The translations under genes were made by a program, and so were the position numbers. From JBDTSW01 sp051004675 (GTDB taxonomy: Bacteria > Actinomycetota > Thermoleophilia > Solirubrobacterales > 70-9), in the NCBI GenBank assembly GCA_051004675.1, contig JBPCKC010000039.1:1-56262 (forward strand): DNA of 56,262 bases. The letters are read 5' to 3'. A model generated the notes under the pieces. It was not told the origin of the DNA and ran no database searches. It saw nothing but the letters and a program-made list of their open reading frames with translations. The stretch's first letter is position 1, and every line of letters starts with the position of its first letter. Shown in pieces: positions 1-7,535 of the stretch.

Positions 1-2
1 TC

Positions 3-374
3 TCGCGCCGGAGCGCCTCCGCCGGCGGTGAGGGCGCGGACCAGAACTCCTCCAACCCGTCGATCTCGTCCAGCGGGCGCTTCGTCGCCTTTGACACCGA
101 CGCCGACAACCTCGGCGGCCCGGCGCAAAACGTCGACAACGTTTACGCGTACGACACCCAGCGCAGGCGGGTCCGGCTGGTCTCGCGCCAGAGCCCATCG
201 GCTGGCGACGACGGCGGCGACGGCCCATCCTCCACCCCCTCGGTCTCGGCCAGCGGGCGCTTCATTGCGTTCGCCACCAACGCCGACAACCTCGGCGGCC
301 CGATCGAGGACGTCTCCAACGTCTACCGTCACGATCTGCTGGGGCCGCAACCCCCATCGCCTCATCGGAGCTAG
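3..374 (+). CDS. PD40/TolB-like beta-propeller protein, partial (5' end outside window, 3' end apparently truncated)
   Basis: The frame is open from the window edge to a TAG at 372-374. It holds two copies of a propeller blade signature, SSSGRFVAFDTDADNL and SASGRFIAFATNADNL, each followed by NVY and a YDT or RHD strand. This is the PD40/WD40-like repeat of secreted TolB-type proteins. After the second blade the expected continuation is lost: the tail reads LLGPQPPSPHRS and then stops. The break lies about 100 bp before the repeat cluster at 478-532, so the gene was probably cut by integration or deletion at the island edge. Only the fold is identifiable; substrate and role are unknown. Confidence 0.6.
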   Translation, partial: SRRSASAGGEGADQNSSNPSISSSGRFVAFDTDADNLGGPAQNVDNVYAYDTQRRRVRLVSRQSPSAGDDGGDGPSSTPSVSASGRFIAFATNADNLGGPIEDVSNVYRHDLLGPQPPSPHRS

Positions 375-477
375 TTCGGCACCCAGGGTCAGCGTCGAAC
401 TTGACCGGACGTTTAGAGCGGCTGAAGTGTTGAAAACCCCCGCCATCTGGCTTGTTCATGCGATCTGCGGTTGGGTT

Positions 478-532
478 GCTACCAGCGGTGCTACCAGTTC
501 TGCGGGGATCCTCCCCGCGCGCCACTGGTAGC
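478..532. repeat. Left GCTACCAG repeat cluster, candidate integrase arm sites / island left end
   Basis: The octamer GCTACCAG occurs at 478-485 and 490-497 (12 bp apart) and inverted at 525-532. Between the last two copies lies a GC hairpin with arms GCGGGGA (502-508) and TCCCCGC (512-518). The same octamer recurs three times at 14972-15024, where the second copy here and the first copy there share GCTACCAGTTC. The stretch 375-548 has no credible gene. The clusters flank all the mobility and defence genes, as arm-type integrase sites in attL and attR would; that role is inferred. Confidence 0.55.
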
Positions 533-548
533 CGAGAACGCCGAGGCC

Positions 549-821
549 TCACTGCTCCTGCAGGAGCTCGGCGAAAGCCTCCAACGCCTCCCCGCCGAAG
601 TAGTGCGCGTGCGTCTCCTGAACCGTCTCGATCGAGTCCGCCCCTATCAGCACCACCTCATAGCCCTCGGCCTGAGGGAAGCGACGCTCATATTCGGCGT
701 ACAGCTTCCGGGCTCCACGCGGAGTCAGAGCCTGGTCCTTGACCTCGCGGTCGAGATCTCGCCAATGGTCGAGCTTTGACTCGCGCCAGTTGTAGACAAG
801 GAGGAAGTTCCGGGCCGCCAT
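549..821 (-). CDS. Small protein coupled to RelA/SpoT-domain gene; candidate antitoxin or partner
   Basis: This 90-residue acidic protein begins two bases after the stop of the RelA/SpoT-domain gene and so is probably co-transcribed and coupled to it. It contains a hydrophobic strand EVVLIGADSIETVQETHAHYF around residues 55-75 (helix after IGAD) and an N-terminal FLLVYNW segment. I do not recognise a characterised family. Its position suggests a partner or antitoxin of the putative alarmone synthetase, as in two-gene toxSAS modules. That is contextual inference only, and a non-toxic accessory protein is equally possible. Confidence 0.6.
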   Translation of the reverse strand: MAARNFLLVYNWRESKLDHWRDLDREVKDQALTPRGARKLYAEYERRFPQAEGYEVVLIGADSIETVQETHAHYFGGEALEAFAELLQEQ

Positions 822-823
822 GA

Positions 824-1597
824 CTAGGTCGTTCCTCCGAGGTAGCCCTGAACCTTCCGGTGGAGCCCACGGCAGCGCGCTCGGTGCCTCTTGGACACGG
901 TCCTGCCCAGGTCCAGGAGCCAGAACCCATCGGATGCCAGCCGGAAGTACTCCATGATCTCACCCGGCGCATCTCCATCCTTCACGTTGTGATCGGACAG
1001 CGCGGTTACGTGCTCGACCGCCTCCGACCAGCGATGTTCACGCAGAGTGCGCAACTGGATCTCGATCAGGCAACCGCCGCGCTCGACGATCAGATGCAAG
1101 GCTCGGTAGCCCGTGTGCGGCTTGCCCTCCTGTCGATGGTCGTGGCGGTACCTCAGCGGCCAGCCCCGCTTTGCGGGCTTCACGATCCGTTGCTCAACAC
1201 GATGGGCGTCTTCCAGTGACGGAACCACCACTCGACATCCGCCAACGTCCTGCATTCGCGCAAGCTTCATCCTCTCCAGCCTGGCGAGCTTCTTGACTAT
1301 CTGAGGCATTCGCTTCAAGCGATCGGCTACCGCGTGATTCGGCGCTTCCGCCGCTGCCCGTTTCGTCACCTCGGCAGCCACCCACGCCATCGGCTCGGCA
1401 TGAGCCTGGCGCCAGAGGTCCACGATCCCTGCCAGATCAGCACTCCGCGGGTCGGTGAGGTCGAGTACGCCAGCCCCTTTGTCCGCGAGCGCACGACCCG
1501 CGCGGTTGACCATCGACTTGGAGATCTCGAACTCCTCCGTGGGCGGGGCCGATGGTTCCTCTCCACCGAATCGCTCGCGCGTCCGTGACGGGGTCAT
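824..1597 (-). CDS. RelA/SpoT nucleotidyltransferase-domain protein (small alarmone synthetase-like)
   Basis: The 257-residue protein has one RelA/SpoT synthetase domain and no HD hydrolase or TGS domain. Visible motifs are RLK (93-95), D117 in DVGG, GYRALH (163-168), EIQLRT (179-184) and E192 in the WSEAVEH segment, so the expected ATP, Mg and acceptor positions look intact. Such stand-alone enzymes transfer pyrophosphate from ATP to GDP/GTP; toxic relatives make ppApp or modify tRNA. ATG 1597 was chosen because longer starts would run into the divergent gene at 1670 and add a low-complexity leader. It is coupled to a small downstream gene (549-821) inside a defence island, which favours a toxin-antitoxin or abortive-infection role over housekeeping. 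Confidence 0.75.
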   Translation of the reverse strand: MTPSRTRERFGGEEPSAPPTEEFEISKSMVNRAGRALADKGAGVLDLTDPRSADLAGIVDLWRQAHAEPMAWVAAEVTKRAAAEAPNHAVADRLKRMPQIVKKLARLERMKLARMQDVGGCRVVVPSLEDAHRVEQRIVKPAKRGWPLRYRHDHRQEGKPHTGYRALHLIVERGGCLIEIQLRTLREHRWSEAVEHVTALSDHNVKDGDAPGEIMEYFRLASDGFWLLDLGRTVSKRHRARCRGLHRKVQGYLGGTT

Positions 1598-1669
1598 TGA
1601 GCGACCATAGCCCCCGCCGGACCGAGAGGGCACTTCCCGATCCCCAGCGGGGATAGCATCCGGCGCCAC

Positions 1670-3556
1670 GTGGACATCATTCCCGACAAGCGCAAGGTGG
1701 TCGGCCTCGTGGAGCAGGCTCACGAGGGCAAGATCTGCCTTCCGAACTTCCAGCGCGACTTCGTGTGGACGCGCGAGGAGGTGGCAGACCTGGTCCGGTC
1801 AATCGTCCGGGGCTACTTCATCGGATCGTTGCTGCTCTTGCGGTGCGATGCGAACAACCCGCCGTTTGCGCCGGTCTTCCTACGAGGCACGGCGCCCGCA
1901 AATCGGGAGCCGCGCCCGGAGCTGCTCGTGCTCGATGGTCAGCAGCGCCTTTCGTCGCTCGTTTACGCCTTGACCGCCCCGGACCTATCTCTCAAGGACT
2001 CAAGCAAGCGGCGGTGGTTCTTCGTGAACCTCGACGTACTCCTGAGCGAGCCGGATAGCGACGACGTGGTCTTCGATCGATCGAAACGTGAGCTTCGGGG
2101 CCTCGATTCCGCTGAGGAGCAGTACACGCAGCGGATGCTTCCGTGCGAAGTGCTTCTGACCCAGCAGGGTTTTTACCGCTGGCGCGACGGCTTCGAGGAC
2201 TGGCTGAGGCGTACAGATCCCGACCAGCTCGATCAGTACCGCACCGAGTGGCGCGACGGATGGACGAGCGCCGTTACCGGATTTCAGACGTTCGAGGTAC
2301 CGCTGGTGGAGCTGCCCCGGGTGGATGATTCCGATAGCGAATCGATCGGGCGGGTCTGCGCGATCTTCGAGAAGTTGAACTCGACGGGCGTGGATCTGTC
2401 CGTCTATGACCTGCTGACCGCTCGTCTCTATCGCTCCAACATCCGCCTGCACGACCTGTGGGCGGAAGCAGTCCAGGCTCACCCGCTTCTCAGGACGTGG
2501 TCGAAGGGCAAGGCCGACGAGCACAAGTTCGGAGTGCTGGTACTACGAACGCTCGCGCTACTGCGCGGGCTCGATCCGAAGCCGCGCATCCTGATCGATC
2601 TGTCCCCGGAGAGTTTCGACGACGACTGGCGGCGGGCCGCCGCGGCCATGGAGCGAGCGTTGGAGCTGATAACCCTCGTCGGGGCGGACGGGTTCGGGGT
2701 CTTCAACGAGAAGTGGCTCCCCGGGTTCGGCCTGATTCCAATCCTGGCGGCTCTCCGAGCCGAAATTGATGAGCGCCGGCTGGGAGAGCAGGAGCGGGCC
2801 GATCTGCGGCGCTGGTACTGGTGCAACGTGTTCATGGAGCGCTACTCCAGCGCCGTCGAGAGTAAGTCGCGGAAGGACTACCTCGAGATGACGCGCCATT
2901 GGCTTGAGGATGGCCCTGAGCCGGAGGTCTTCCGCGAGGCCGCGGACTTGATCGGAGCCCCTGGGTTCCGCATCCGAGACTCCGCGAGCTACGCCAGCGC
3001 CCGATACAGCGGAGTCTTCTGTCTGCTCGCCCTTCGCGCCGCGCGCGACTGGCGCCGCGGAGAGGACATTCGTCTACAAGAGCTGCAGGACCACCACATC
3101 TTCCCGAAGGCCTACCTGAAGCGCCACGAGATCACGAAGCGAGTGGACGTGAACACGGTTGCGAACCGCACCCTGATCTCCGACGAAACGAACGGCAAGA
3201 TCAAGGACAAGGCCCCCGCCGACTACCTTGGCGACGATGACATCTTCCCGTCCGGCGCCCGAGCTGACCTGCTGGATCCGCACTTCATCGATGAGAGCAC
3301 GCTGCCCATGGTGGAGGCCGCGCTCGAGGACGTCCCGGATGACGAACTCGCGGATTTGTACGAGCGGTTCGCCCACGGCCGCCAGGCGGCCATGATCGAA
3401 GAGATTCGCCGTGTTTGCGGGATCACGGCGGTTTCGCCCGATACGCCCGAAGCTGACGAGCCCGACGAGGTGGCGGCGGACGTCAAAGCCGGAACGTCGC
3501 CGAGTGATGACGAACTCGAACTCGAAGACCTCGAACTTGAGAACGTCGGGTCCTGA
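1670..3556 (+). CDS. DUF262-HNH protein, GmrSD-like type IV restriction family
   Basis: The 628-residue protein starts at GTG 1670. Its N-terminal DUF262 domain shows LPNFQRDFVW near residue 25 and the hallmark DGQQRL near residue 89. The C-terminal half has a DUF1524-type HNH signature, DHHIFPKAYL near residue 474, followed by NTVANRTLISDETN and KAPADYL. This order, DUF262 then HNH in one chain, matches fused GmrSD-type modification-dependent endonucleases, which cut glucosylated or otherwise modified phage DNA using nucleotides. An acidic tail of about 50 residues ends the protein. It diverges from the RelA/SpoT gene across a 72-bp shared promoter gap. Substrate preference cannot be read from sequence. 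Confidence 0.75.
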   Translation: MDIIPDKRKVVGLVEQAHEGKICLPNFQRDFVWTREEVADLVRSIVRGYFIGSLLLLRCDANNPPFAPVFLRGTAPANREPRPELLVLDGQQRLSSLVYALTAPDLSLKDSSKRRWFFVNLDVLLSEPDSDDVVFDRSKRELRGLDSAEEQYTQRMLPCEVLLTQQGFYRWRDGFEDWLRRTDPDQLDQYRTEWRDGWTSAVTGFQTFEVPLVELPRVDDSDSESIGRVCAIFEKLNSTGVDLSVYDLLTARLYRSNIRLHDLWAEAVQAHPLLRTWSKGKADEHKFGVLVLRTLALLRGLDPKPRILIDLSPESFDDDWRRAAAAMERALELITLVGADGFGVFNEKWLPGFGLIPILAALRAEIDERRLGEQERADLRRWYWCNVFMERYSSAVESKSRKDYLEMTRHWLEDGPEPEVFREAADLIGAPGFRIRDSASYASARYSGVFCLLALRAARDWRRGEDIRLQELQDHHIFPKAYLKRHEITKRVDVNTVANRTLISDETNGKIKDKAPADYLGDDDIFPSGARADLLDPHFIDESTLPMVEAALEDVPDDELADLYERFAHGRQAAMIEEIRRVCGITAVSPDTPEADEPDEVAADVKAGTSPSDDELELEDLELENVGS

Positions 3557-3767
3557 GCCTGTGAGCGCTACGGTGACTGCCGGCCTCTGTCACGTCGAGC
3601 GGGACGGTCGGTCGGAGCGCACCCCTCGCTGTCTGGCTAACCGACCTCGACCTCAAACGGACGTGGTCTGAGGCAAGCGATCCGCCAGTGTGCGGGTGAA
3701 CGCGTCAGACCGTCGAAGGTCGTCCCTGTCGCCCCTCGACGAGGTTGAGCGCAGCGAGCCGCGTCGT

Positions 3768-4043
3768 CTAATGCCCGGAGCCGACGAGTGAGCCCGTGAA
3801 GTTGAACTCGCCCGGCGCCGTCTCAGTGGCGACCGGCGCCGTGTAGGCAGCGCCGCCACTAGATGACCGCTCGGCAAGGGCGCGTAGGCCTTGGCGGACG
3901 ATGTCGGAAAGGGTGCCGCCATGACGCGCTCGGAGCTCCATGAGGAGCTTGGCATCATCAGGGCCGAGGCGTACCGACAACACCGTGCCAGCGGGACGGC
4001 CCTCGTGGACCTGAACCTCGTCGTGATCGTGTTCCATGCTCAT
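3768..4043 (-). CDS. Ribbon-helix-helix-like antitoxin
   Basis: The 91-residue protein has an N-terminal segment TVLSVRLGPDDAKLLMELRA followed by SDIVRQGLRALAE, typical of ribbon-helix-helix (CopG/Arc-like) DNA-binding antitoxins: a short beta strand, then two helices. It follows the BrnT-like gene with a 15-bp gap on the same strand, so the pair reads toxin then antitoxin, the usual BrnT-BrnA order. The C-terminal third is Ala/Gly/Ser-rich and probably disordered, which would suit toxin wrapping. Autoregulation at the divergent promoter near 4344-4415 is expected for this class but not proven. Confidence 0.65.
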   Translation of the reverse strand: MSMEHDHDEVQVHEGRPAGTVLSVRLGPDDAKLLMELRARHGGTLSDIVRQGLRALAERSSSGGAAYTAPVATETAPGEFNFTGSLVGSGH

Positions 4044-4058
4044 TGATCTCCTTCTCCC

Positions 4059-4343
4059 CTATCGACCGTAGCGATCGAACAGCTTAGTCTCCTCCGCTTC
4101 TGCATCCCAGCCCGTCACCGGCCGCCAGACACTCGGATCGTCGGTCGGATCGAGCAGCACAGTCAGCACCCGGCCGCCATGCGTTTGGCCAATCAGCTGG
4201 ATGCGTGCGGCCGGACCCTTCGGATTCTGCCGTGTGATGTGACGCTCGCTGAGCAGCTGCAAGATCTCCTCAGGGACTAGCCCATGCCGGGCGAGCTTGG
4301 CCTCGTTGTGGTCGTCGAAATCGAGGAAGTAGATGTCGGGCAC
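4059..4343 (-). CDS. BrnT-like toxin
   Basis: The 94-residue protein opens IYFLDFDDHNEAKLARHGLV, resembling the BrnT start in which a tryptophan or aspartate strand is followed by N..K...HG. Its second half has a beta hairpin RVLTVLLDPTDD and a WRPVTGWDA segment ahead of E..L..RY, matching the conserved W-P-TG-A-E end of BrnT-type RelE-fold ribonucleases. The partner at 3768-4043 has an RHH-type domain, supporting a type II toxin-antitoxin module carried as cargo. Catalytic residues cannot be confirmed by eye. Confidence 0.6.
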   Translation of the reverse strand: MPDIYFLDFDDHNEAKLARHGLVPEEILQLLSERHITRQNPKGPAARIQLIGQTHGGRVLTVLLDPTDDPSVWRPVTGWDAEAEETKLFDRYGR

Positions 4344-4415
4344 TTGCTGCGTCCTTAGGATATGTCATACTTGTCACACAACGTAGCACAAGCCAAAGCA
4401 AAGGAAGCACCACGG
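4344..4415. promoter_or_regulatory. Divergent intergenic region between BrnT-like toxin and DUF6941-like gene
   Basis: This 72-bp gap separates two divergent genes and is A/T-rich for this genome. It contains two direct copies of TGTCA at 4363-4367 and 4372-4376, nine bases apart, which could be operator half-sites for the RHH antitoxin. A clear Shine-Dalgarno AAGGAAG at 4401-4407 serves the rightward ATG at 4416. Promoter hexamers are not convincing enough to name. Confidence 0.35.
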
Positions 4416-4886
4416 ATGGAAGACCCGAACGAACTCCAGATCGACTTCATGTTCCTCGCTGACAAGGCGGAAGCCCTCAACGGGAAGCTCTACGTCATGG
4501 GTGGGGGCTGGGACCGCATCTTCATGCCGCAGCTACCCGGGCCGTTGCCAATCCCCATCTCCGTTGCCATCAGCATCCTCGTCCCATGGAACCTCACGAA
4601 CCGGCGATTCAAGTTCGTCCTCGAGCTCACCGATGCGGACGGCAACCGAGTCGCGCTTACGCCTGAGCAGGATGTCTTTACCGTCGACTTTGAGGTCGGC
4701 AGGCCCCCGGGACTCACGCCGGGCACCCCCCAGCGAACCGTCCTGACGCTCACGTTGAACCCGGGGCTTCAGTTCGAGAAGGAAGGTCGGTACTCCTTTC
4801 ACGGCACGATCGACGGCGCAGAGCTGAAGCGTGTCAATTTCGATCTCATGCCGATCGGATCGCTGCCGAACAGCCCAGCGGCGTAA
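4416..4886 (+). CDS. DUF6941-like hypothetical protein
   Basis: The 156-residue soluble protein begins MEDPNELQIDFMFLADKAEA and continues NGKLYVMGGGWDRI, the recognisable start of a widespread uncharacterised beta-rich family (DUF6941-like). Alternating strands such as FKFVLELTDADG and TVLTLTLNPG suggest a small beta-sandwich. No catalytic motif or signal peptide is visible. ATG 4416 was preferred over an upstream in-frame start at 4362 because AAGGAAG sits nine bases before it and the upstream 18 residues are not conserved in style. It converges on the integrase gene with only 20 bp between. Function unknown. Confidence 0.6.
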   Translation: MEDPNELQIDFMFLADKAEALNGKLYVMGGGWDRIFMPQLPGPLPIPISVAISILVPWNLTNRRFKFVLELTDADGNRVALTPEQDVFTVDFEVGRPPGLTPGTPQRTVLTLTLNPGLQFEKEGRYSFHGTIDGAELKRVNFDLMPIGSLPNSPAA

Positions 4887-4906
4887 ACGCTGCGCCGGCG
4901 AGCGGG

Positions 4907-5980
4907 CTACCTGCTCTCCACCAAGGCGTCGCGGCCGCGGCGTGCCGGGGAGGGTAATGCGAAAGCGCCGAGTAGCCGCTCCCGCGCCGCGTCCTTCGAC
5001 GGGTGCCCGTAGCGCGCCATCACCAACGCTCCGCCGTCCTCATGTCCCAGCTGCACCGAGACCGCGAAGTGGTCGAGACCGAGTTCGAGCAGCTGGGTCG
5101 CGCAGAAGTGGCGGAGGTCGTGCCAGCGCATGTTCGGGAGCCCGGCGGCCTTGCGCTCCATCGGGAGCTGCGATGCCGCGCGCACCGTCCGCCACGCGTA
5201 GTGGTGCGAGCCCTGGACGAGCGGATTGCCCCGCGGAGAGTGGAAGACGAAGCCGTCTGACCGTCGGTCGACGTCGTCCAAGACACGGGCCGGCGGCAGG
5301 AAGGCGATTTCGCGCTCCTTGCCGTTCTTCGGCCTGCCAATGTCGCCGTCGCGCTTCCGCGCGCCGCGGATCCGGACGGTCTCCCCGCCGATGTCATCCC
5401 ACCGCAGCGCGTGCAGTTCTCCGGCGCGGACGCCCGTCCAGGCCGAGAACTGGATCATCGCCCGGAATTCCTTGCCATAGCCGCCGAGCACCGTGCAGGC
5501 GTCGAGCAGATGCCGGTACTCGTCGAGTGTCGGCGGATGGATCTCCTGCGTCCGCTCGCTCGCCGGCAGCCGCAGGTTCGAGAACGGGTTGTGCTCGACC
5601 AGCCCGACGTTCCTGGCGTCCTCGTACATGATCCCGACGATCCGCGAGATGTTTCGGGGCACACTGAGCGCCCACGTCCTGGCGGAGAGCCGCTCGACGT
5701 CTTCGAGTTGGGTCGGGCCGAAGTCCTGGACGAATCGCCCGATCCCGTACGCGTAGTGCCGCCTGGTCGACGCCGCTGGCCGTGGCCACTCGCGCGACCA
5801 GCGCGCCGCGAAACTCGCGCACGTCTCCTGAGTCCTTCCGCTCTGAAGCCGCTCGCGGTAGCGCCGCTCCGCTTCGCGGGCGGCGCTCTTGGTCTCCCAG
5901 GGACCGCCCGGGACCCAGTGCTGGTCGCCGCGCAGCTGAAACTTCGCCACCCAACTGCCGCTTCTCTTGAACACGCTCAT
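4907..5980 (-). CDS. int: Tyrosine recombinase (integrase)
   Basis: The 357-residue protein has the phage-type layout: an N-terminal arm-binding-like region (1-50), a SAM-like core-binding domain (about 50-140) and a catalytic domain. All catalytic residues are visible: R185 in TGVRAGELHALRW, K218 in RPKNGKE, H287-x-x-R290 in HDLRH, H313 in LGHED and the nucleophile Y324 in ARYGHPS. It would integrate and excise the island, probably acting at the GCTACCAG clusters and the tRNA-Gly end. The gene lies inside the island rather than beside an att site, which is unusual for such elements. Its start overlaps the excisionase stop by four bases, so the two are translationally coupled. Confidence 0.9.
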   Translation of the reverse strand: MSVFKRSGSWVAKFQLRGDQHWVPGGPWETKSAAREAERRYRERLQSGRTQETCASFAARWSREWPRPAASTRRHYAYGIGRFVQDFGPTQLEDVERLSARTWALSVPRNISRIVGIMYEDARNVGLVEHNPFSNLRLPASERTQEIHPPTLDEYRHLLDACTVLGGYGKEFRAMIQFSAWTGVRAGELHALRWDDIGGETVRIRGARKRDGDIGRPKNGKEREIAFLPPARVLDDVDRRSDGFVFHSPRGNPLVQGSHHYAWRTVRAASQLPMERKAAGLPNMRWHDLRHFCATQLLELGLDHFAVSVQLGHEDGGALVMARYGHPSKDAARERLLGAFALPSPARRGRDALVESR

Positions 5981-6204
5981 GCTGCTGAATCCCTCTCCGT
6001 CGATGGAAATCGAATCAACCGGGCAGGACGGCTCCGGCGCATGAGGTACGCCTCCACCTCGCTGAGCCGGTAGCGGTTCTGGCCGCCGACCCGCATCGCC
6101 GGCAGGTGCAGCCGCTCGATCGTCCTGGGAGAGCAGCGCAGCTTGAGCGCCAGCTCACGCTTCGTCAGCCAGGACTCGGAATCGATATGCCGCGCCGCGC
6201 TCAT
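5977..6204 (-). CDS. xis: Excisionase-like MerR/HTH-17 DNA-binding protein
   Basis: The 75-residue protein carries a winged helix-turn-helix of the excisionase (helix_turn_helix_17) type: SWLTKRELALKLRCSPRTIE followed by RVGGQNRYRLSEVEAYL, where the G-x-x-R-Y wing and the final helix are diagnostic. It overlaps both neighbours (coupling ATPase upstream, integrase downstream) by ATGA junctions. Proteins of this kind bend attachment-site DNA and set recombination direction towards excision. The basic tail RRSRPARLIRF may also contact DNA. Confidence 0.8.
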   Translation of the reverse strand: MSAARHIDSESWLTKRELALKLRCSPRTIERLHLPAMRVGGQNRYRLSEVEAYLMRRSRPARLIRFPSTERDSAA

Positions 6205-7535
6205 TCCGGCCGTTCCGAAGCGTCAGCCGGCTCAACGCTGATCCGATCGACCCTCCCCCGCAGCCGCCTCCACACGACCGCCTCCCCGCGCCCGAGCCCG
6301 CGGATCACGTTCGGCGAGACGACGTACTCGTCGACCTCCCGCACCGACCGCATGCCCGTGTCGGTGAAGAAGAGCCGGTGGGCGTCTCTTTGGATCGTCT
6401 CCTTCTTCACCTTGCGCGAGCCGAGCGCGTTCGCGATCGCCTCGGCGCTCGCGACCTGGCGCATCACGATCCAGGTGTTGGCGCCCGTCTCGACCGCTTC
6501 GCGGGTGCCATCGGCGACGTAGTCGAGGTCGGCGAAGTCCTGGACCGCGACCACGGTGCCGATGCCGGCGCCGCGACCGATCGCCACCGCCTCCCGAAGC
6601 TGCTGACCGCCGAGTCGCGGAGCCTCGTCGACCACGAGCACGGCGCGCAGGGTTTCGTCGCCCAATGCGGCGCGCTGCCCTGCGGCCCCAAGCGACTGGA
6701 TGGCAGAGGCCGCGATCGCCGGCGCCTCGTCCGGGAACTCGGCGGCCGGCAGGCTAAAGAGGACGCGCTCACCGCGCAGGGCCCGCCGCAGGTCGATCCC
6801 GCCGGCCGCCCCGAGCCGCCCGCCACTCGCCGGTGAGTCGCAGAGCAGCGCCAGTCGGTTGCCGAGGCCGAGCACGCCTGAGCGCAGCGACGCCTCCGAC
6901 TCAATCGCGGCGATCGCACTCGCCAGCACGTCCCGTTCGCGACCGTCCACCTCGCGAAGCAGGCCGACGGCCCGCTTGGGTTGCTCCAGGAACCGAATCA
7001 CCTCGTCGAGCTCGACCGTCGGGCGCACCTGCGCCAACGCCGCCAGCAGCGCGCCGACGAACCGAGCCGCGGCGCGCCGGTAGTGCGGCTCGGTCCACTC
7101 CTCAGCCGCCAGGAGAATGTCTCGCCAGCTCGCCGGGTTGCCGGCGTCGAGCGGGTTCCAGCTTGCCGCGCAGCGGTCGCCGAGCCCGAACACGCGATCC
7201 GATCCGATCCCGAGCTTGCCCGCGAGCGAGCGGTCCCCCTTCAGATCGACGAACGCGCAACCGACTCCCTCCGGCAACCGCGCCGCCAGCGCTGCGAGAA
7301 GCCTCGTCTTGCCGGCGCCGGGTGAGCCGCCGACCAGGACGCCTTGCTGAAGCTCGTCGAGCCCGAGCTCTACCGGATGTCCGCGCCGACCGCGTGTAGT
7401 CCCAATCCGAACGCTGCGACCGGGATCGCGCTTCGTGCGAGACCTCCTCCCCACTCGCCATCTGGCAGTCGCGGCCACGCCAACGATCAGGGCGACGAAT
7501 GCCAGCGCGCTCGCCATGCCCTCGGCCCCTCTCAT
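6201..7535 (-). CDS. VirD4/TraG-like type IV coupling ATPase
   Basis: The 444-residue protein has one N-terminal membrane helix (ALAFVALIVGVAA, residues 10-22) followed by a basic stretch, a Walker A GSPGAGKT (70-77) and a Walker B VLVVDEAPRL near residue 320. The downstream segments DLDYVADG and ANTWIVMRQ match TraM/VirD4-family DNA pumps that deliver plasmid or ICE DNA to a secretion channel. ATG 7535 was chosen because it overlaps the preceding stop as TGATG and directly precedes the membrane helix; longer in-frame starts give only arginine-rich shadow sequence. It implies conjugative mobilisation, yet no relaxase or other channel gene is visible. Confidence 0.75.
   Translation of the reverse strand: MRGAEGMASALAFVALIVGVAATARWRVGRRSRTKRDPGRSVRIGTTRGRRGHPVELGLDELQQGVLVGGSPGAGKTRLLAALAARLPEGVGCAFVDLKGDRSLAGKLGIGSDRVFGLGDRCAASWNPLDAGNPASWRDILLAAEEWTEPHYRRAAARFVGALLAALAQVRPTVELDEVIRFLEQPKRAVGLLREVDGRERDVLASAIAAIESEASLRSGVLGLGNRLALLCDSPASGGRLGAAGGIDLRRALRGERVLFSLPAAEFPDEAPAIAASAIQSLGAAGQRAALGDETLRAVLVVDEAPRLGGQQLREAVAIGRGAGIGTVVAVQDFADLDYVADGTREAVETGANTWIVMRQVASAEAIANALGSRKVKKETIQRDAHRLFFTDTGMRSVREVDEYVVSPNVIRGLGRGEAVVWRRLRGRVDRISVEPADASERPE

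Noticed and set aside
28..531. Frame of 167 codons at the left edge
   Set aside because: The propeller repeats are in a different frame (codons from position 3), so this one is a Ser/Arg/Thr-rich shadow.
4886..4907. attP-like site adjoining the integrase
   Set aside because: Only 20 bp separate the integrase stop from the convergent gene, with no repeat matching the tRNA or the octamer clusters.
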